A program made the position numbers and the translations under genes. DNA of 64,000 bases from Methyloceanibacter stevinii. Lineage in GTDB: Bacteria; Pseudomonadota; Alphaproteobacteria; Rhizobiales; Methyloligellaceae. The notes under the pieces were generated by a model, which was given only the letters and a program-made list of their open reading frames with translations, was not told the origin of the DNA and made no database searches. Below, one piece after another: positions 61,535 through 64,000 of this stretch (position 1 is the first letter of the stretch; the number at the start of each line of letters is the position of its first letter). The stretch covers positions 124,001-188,000 of the forward strand of contig NZ_LPWE01000014.1 in NCBI RefSeq assembly GCF_001723355.1, written 5' to 3'.

Positions 61535-61646
61535 CTTCTTGCTAGCTGAGATCGGCTTTGCTGCCGATCCGGCCAACAGCCCAACGAAGTCGCCGCCTCA
61601 TGGATTTCCGTCTAGGCATTGAGGCAAAGACGGGCTAGCACGAGCC

Positions 61647-63476
61647 ATGGCTTCGCCTCCCCTTCTTCTTCTCAAGGACGTCTCGCTCTCTTACGGCAGC
61701 AAACCTCTGCTGTCCGGTGCCGTCTTGTCGGTCGGGCAAGGCGAACGGCTTTGCTTGGTGGGCCGCAATGGCTCAGGCAAATCGACGCTCCTGAAGATCG
61801 CCGCCGGCATGATCGAGCCCTATGCCGGCAGCCGCTTCGTTCAGCCGGGCGCCACCATCCGCTACCTAGCTCAAGAGCCCGATCTGTCCGCCTATGCGTC
61901 CACGGGCGCCTTTGTCGAAGCGGGGCTCGCCCCCGGCGATGATCCGCATCGCGCGCGGCAACTTCTGGAGAGCCTCGGACTGACCGGCGATGAACTGCCG
62001 GCAAATTTGTCGGGCGGTGAAACAAGGCGCGCGGCATTGGCGCAAGTCTTGGCCCCGGATCCCGACATCGTGCTGCTGGACGAGCCGACCAATCATCTTG
62101 ACGTCGCGGCGATCGAGGAACTGGAGGCGGTGCTCAAGGCTCCCCGTTCGGCGTTGGTCTTGATCAGCCATGACCGGCGCTTTCTGGAAAACCTCTCGCA
62201 AGCGACAGTCTGGCTCGATCGCGGCATCACCCGGCGGCTCGAACAGGGGTTTGGCGCCTTCGAGGCATGGCGGGACGGCATCCTCGAGGAAGAAGAGACC
62301 GCGCGTCACAAGCTCGACCGGAAGATTGTCCGCGAGGAGCATTGGCTGCGCTACGGCGTCAGCGCCCGGCGAAAGCGCAACCAGCGCCGCCTCGAGAACC
62401 TGGTCTCGCTGCGTGGCGAGCGCACGGTCGCCAAGCGTAATCGCACGCAGGCCGACGTGAAAATGTCCGCCCATGAGGCCAACGAATCCGGGCGCAAAGT
62501 GATCGAAGCGCGGGGTGTCTCGAAACGCTACGGCGACCTGGTTCTCGTGCGTGACTTCAACATCAAAATCGCCCGCGGCGACCGGGTTGGTCTCGTGGGC
62601 CCCAACGGCGCCGGCAAGACGACACTCATCAATATCTTCACCGGAGCGCTGGAACCGGACGCAGGTCGCGTCAAATTCGGGACGAATCTCGAAGTGGCCA
62701 CCCTTGATCAAAAGCGCGAACGGCTCGACCCCGAGAAAAGCGTCTCCGCGACCTTGACCGGCGGGAGCGGCGACACGGTGATCATCAACGGCGAAGAGCG
62801 TCACATCATTAGCTACATGAAGGACTTCCTGTTCGAGCCGGAGCAGGCGCGCACGCCCATCAAGGCACTATCGGGCGGTGAGCGCGGCAGGCTGATGCTT
62901 GCCTTGGCGCTGGCGCACCCGTCGAACGTTCTGGTTCTCGACGAACCCACCAACGATCTCGATCTCGAGACATTGGACGTGCTGCAGGAATTGCTGGCGG
63001 ACTATCCGGGAACCGTGCTGCTGGTCAGCCACGACCGTGACTTTCTCGACCGAACCGTCACCTCGATCGTCGCCTCCGAAGGGGACGGACAGTGGATCGA
63101 ATATGCCGGCGGCTACACGGACATGGTGGCGCAGCGTGGGGCCGGCGTGGGCACGCCGACACAGGAGAAGCCCGCTGCGAAGAGCCGCGAGAAAACATCG
63201 CCGCCGCCGAAGGCCCCGCCCGCACCTCGCAAGCGCCTCAGCCCCAAAGAGCAGCATCTGTTGAAGACCGCGCCCAAGCGCATGGACGAGCTGACGGAAG
63301 AAATCCGCCGGCTGGAGCAAGTCCTTGCCGACCCGCAGCTCTACACGAAAGACCGCGAGGCCTTTACGGCCGCGACCGAGGCGTTGGGCAAAGCCCAGGT
63401 GGAGCTTGCCGCCGTGGAAGAAGAATGGCTGCGGCTCGAACTGCTGCAAGAAGAGATCGCGGCGAAGGTTGGCTGA
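61647..63476 (+). CDS. uup: ABC-F ATPase Uup
   Basis: 609 residues. Two ABC domains without membrane segments: domain 1 with VGRNGSGKSTLLK, LSGGETRRAALAQ, LLDEPTNHLD; domain 2 with VGPNGAGKTTLIN, LSGGERGRLMLAL, LDEPTNDLDLETLD. The interdomain linker carries many Arg/Lys (RRKRNQRRLE). A C-terminal Lys/Pro-rich linker leads to a coiled coil (KRMDELTEEIRRLEQVLADP), the Uup DNA-binding tail. Uup acts on ribosomes or DNA and affects transposon excision in E. coli. It is the last gene before the tRNA-Ser fragment. Confidence 0.94.
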   Translation: MASPPLLLLKDVSLSYGSKPLLSGAVLSVGQGERLCLVGRNGSGKSTLLKIAAGMIEPYAGSRFVQPGATIRYLAQEPDLSAYASTGAFVEAGLAPGDDPHRARQLLESLGLTGDELPANLSGGETRRAALAQVLAPDPDIVLLDEPTNHLDVAAIEELEAVLKAPRSALVLISHDRRFLENLSQATVWLDRGITRRLEQGFGAFEAWRDGILEEEETARHKLDRKIVREEHWLRYGVSARRKRNQRRLENLVSLRGERTVAKRNRTQADVKMSAHEANESGRKVIEARGVSKRYGDLVLVRDFNIKIARGDRVGLVGPNGAGKTTLINIFTGALEPDAGRVKFGTNLEVATLDQKRERLDPEKSVSATLTGGSGDTVIINGEERHIISYMKDFLFEPEQARTPIKALSGGERGRLMLALALAHPSNVLVLDEPTNDLDLETLDVLQELLADYPGTVLLVSHDRDFLDRTVTSIVASEGDGQWIEYAGGYTDMVAQRGAGVGTPTQEKPAAKSREKTSPPPKAPPAPRKRLSPKEQHLLKTAPKRMDELTEEIRRLEQVLADPQLYTKDREAFTAATEALGKAQVELAAVEEEWLRLELLQEEIAAKVG

Positions 63477-63524
63477 ACTCACGCGCAAGGTGGCGCGGTG
63501 ACCATTGTGACGGAGAACGCAAAA

Positions 63525-63582
63525 CTCGAGAACCGTTGAGCGCGTGGGCGTTCCGAGGGTTCGCATCCCTCCCTCTCCACCA
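63525..63582 (+). pseudogene. 3' half of tRNA-Ser, partial direct repeat of 33156-33213
   Basis: 58 bases aligned without gaps to the anticodon loop through CCA of the tRNA-Ser(CGA), with four mismatches: third base after the CGA-equivalent region, one in the variable arm, TTCGCAT for TTCGAAT in the T loop, and A for G as discriminator. The identity begins at the CTCGA of the anticodon loop. The 5' half is absent or unrecognisable, so it cannot be a working tRNA. This is the arrangement left by integration at a tRNA 3' end, or a decayed second tRNA-Ser gene. Confidence 0.75.
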
Positions 63583-63760
63583 GCCTCTCGGGACACTGAT
63601 ATCGACCGGTCGCTCGGCTCTTGCAGCTTGCCGCAGCCCATCCGCATTCAAGTCGAAAGCTACCGGCGAGCCTCGAGCCGTTGTGGGGAATGCGGCTGTC
63701 ATTCAACTATTTCTGGGTGGTAGTGTCGGGTAGATCAGCCAGCCTTGCCACTCGGAGAAT

Positions 63761-64000
63761 ATGATCAGTAGCCCACGTTCCGCACCGACCGAGCCTGAGG
63801 CAGCCCCTTGGTGGCTCCCTTCCTATGTAGGGATCTTTCTCGGCGTCATCTTTTTCGCCTGATGTTCACGCCATCCTTGGTACCGCGCCCGCCGATCTTT
63901 CAAGGGCTCCTCGGCGGTTTGGCCTTTGCCATCGGCTATGCCATCGGGCACGGCAGCGTGGTCCTGTGGCGCTATCTCGAGCTGCCGGAAGTGCCGCGGC
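63761..64000 (+). CDS. Membrane alpha/beta-hydrolase (Abhydrolase_9-like) N-terminus, cut by window end
   Basis: The N-terminal membrane part reads WWLPSYVGIFLGVIFFA and then, after a frame break at 63860, LMFTPSLVPRPPIFQGLLGG, LAFAIGYAIGHG and VLWRYLELPEVPR. A missing T (GCCTGATG for GCCTTGATG) joins them. The TPSL-PRP motif and following helices are typical of the membrane N-terminal domain that precedes the Abhydrolase_9 catalytic domain, which would lie outside the window. The function of the family is not established. Confidence 0.7.

Noticed and set aside
61550-61569. GATCGGC/GCCGATC hairpin after the channel gene as a terminator
   Set aside because: The stem is perfect but only 7 bp, and no T run follows on either strand, so I could not support termination.
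63525-63582. A second functional tRNA-Ser gene
   Set aside because: No 5' half with a matching acceptor stem is visible, and the T loop and discriminator are altered.

Overview
The window is GC-rich bacterial chromosome from an alphaproteobacterium, most likely of the order Hyphomicrobiales (Rhizobiales). The evidence is gene order: sucCD-sucA-sucB-lpdA; xerC/priA next to atpHAGDC; the chain rppH-yibQ-like-ctpA-envC-rlmH-rsfS-nadD-proA-proB-obgE-GNAT-rpmA-rplU followed by tRNA-Ser; a ChrR-type RpoE module; and EcfG-like GGAAC promoters. I cannot name a genus from the sequence alone.

Layout. (1) 1-8.8 kb: TCA-cycle operon (sucC, cut by the window edge, then sucD, sucA, sucB, lpdA) with an unrelated PD-(D/E)XK-type gene between sucB and lpdA. 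(2) 8.8-12.7 kb, minus strand: TetR - HlyD - ABC ATPase - ABC-2 permease efflux operon with a palindromic operator. (3) 12.8-21.2 kb: xerC (minus), priA (plus), F1 ATP synthase atpHAGDC and a terminator. (4) 21.3-32.9 kb, minus strand: housekeeping chain from rplU/rpmA through obgE, proBA, nadD, rsfS, rlmH, envC and ctpA to rppH. (5) 33.1 kb: tRNA-Ser(CGA). (6) 33.5-39.5 kb: heavy-metal RND efflux locus with a His-rich adaptor. (7) 39.7-46.1 kb: envelope and stress cluster (DUF892, Crp-type regulator, ECF sigma/anti-sigma, PRC-barrel, two tiny membrane proteins, YihY, a yqjDEK-like operon, CsbD). Six promoters here share GGAAC-N16-TGTT. (8) 46.1-47.9 kb: class III cyclase with C-terminal repeats, and a transglutaminase. 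(9) 48-54 kb: rpoE-chrR-SDR facing a DUF2177-FAD oxidase-DUF1365-cyclopropane-synthase-like operon; both have TGATCC-N16-CGTA promoters. (10) 54.2-60.1 kb: PfkB kinase and an RbbA-type ABC efflux operon. (11) 60.4-63.5 kb: pentameric ligand-gated channel and the ABC-F protein Uup. (12) 63.5-64 kb: a 58-bp copy of the 3' half of the tRNA-Ser, then a truncated membrane alpha/beta-hydrolase gene.

The tRNA-Ser at 33.1 kb and its partial direct repeat at 63.5 kb bracket about 30 kb of mostly accessory stress, efflux and signalling genes. This is consistent with an old integration at the tRNA, although no integrase is visible inside.

At least nine genes (tetR, priA twice, the yibQ-like gene, rplU twice, yihY, transglutaminase, PfkB kinase, the last gene) are broken by net -1 shifts, usually at short homopolymers. 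Four more (sucD, xerC, czcA, rbbA) have short internal stretches in the wrong frame that are then restored. Because rplU and priA are affected, base-calling or assembly errors are the best explanation. Coordinates of such genes are given for the restored reading frame.
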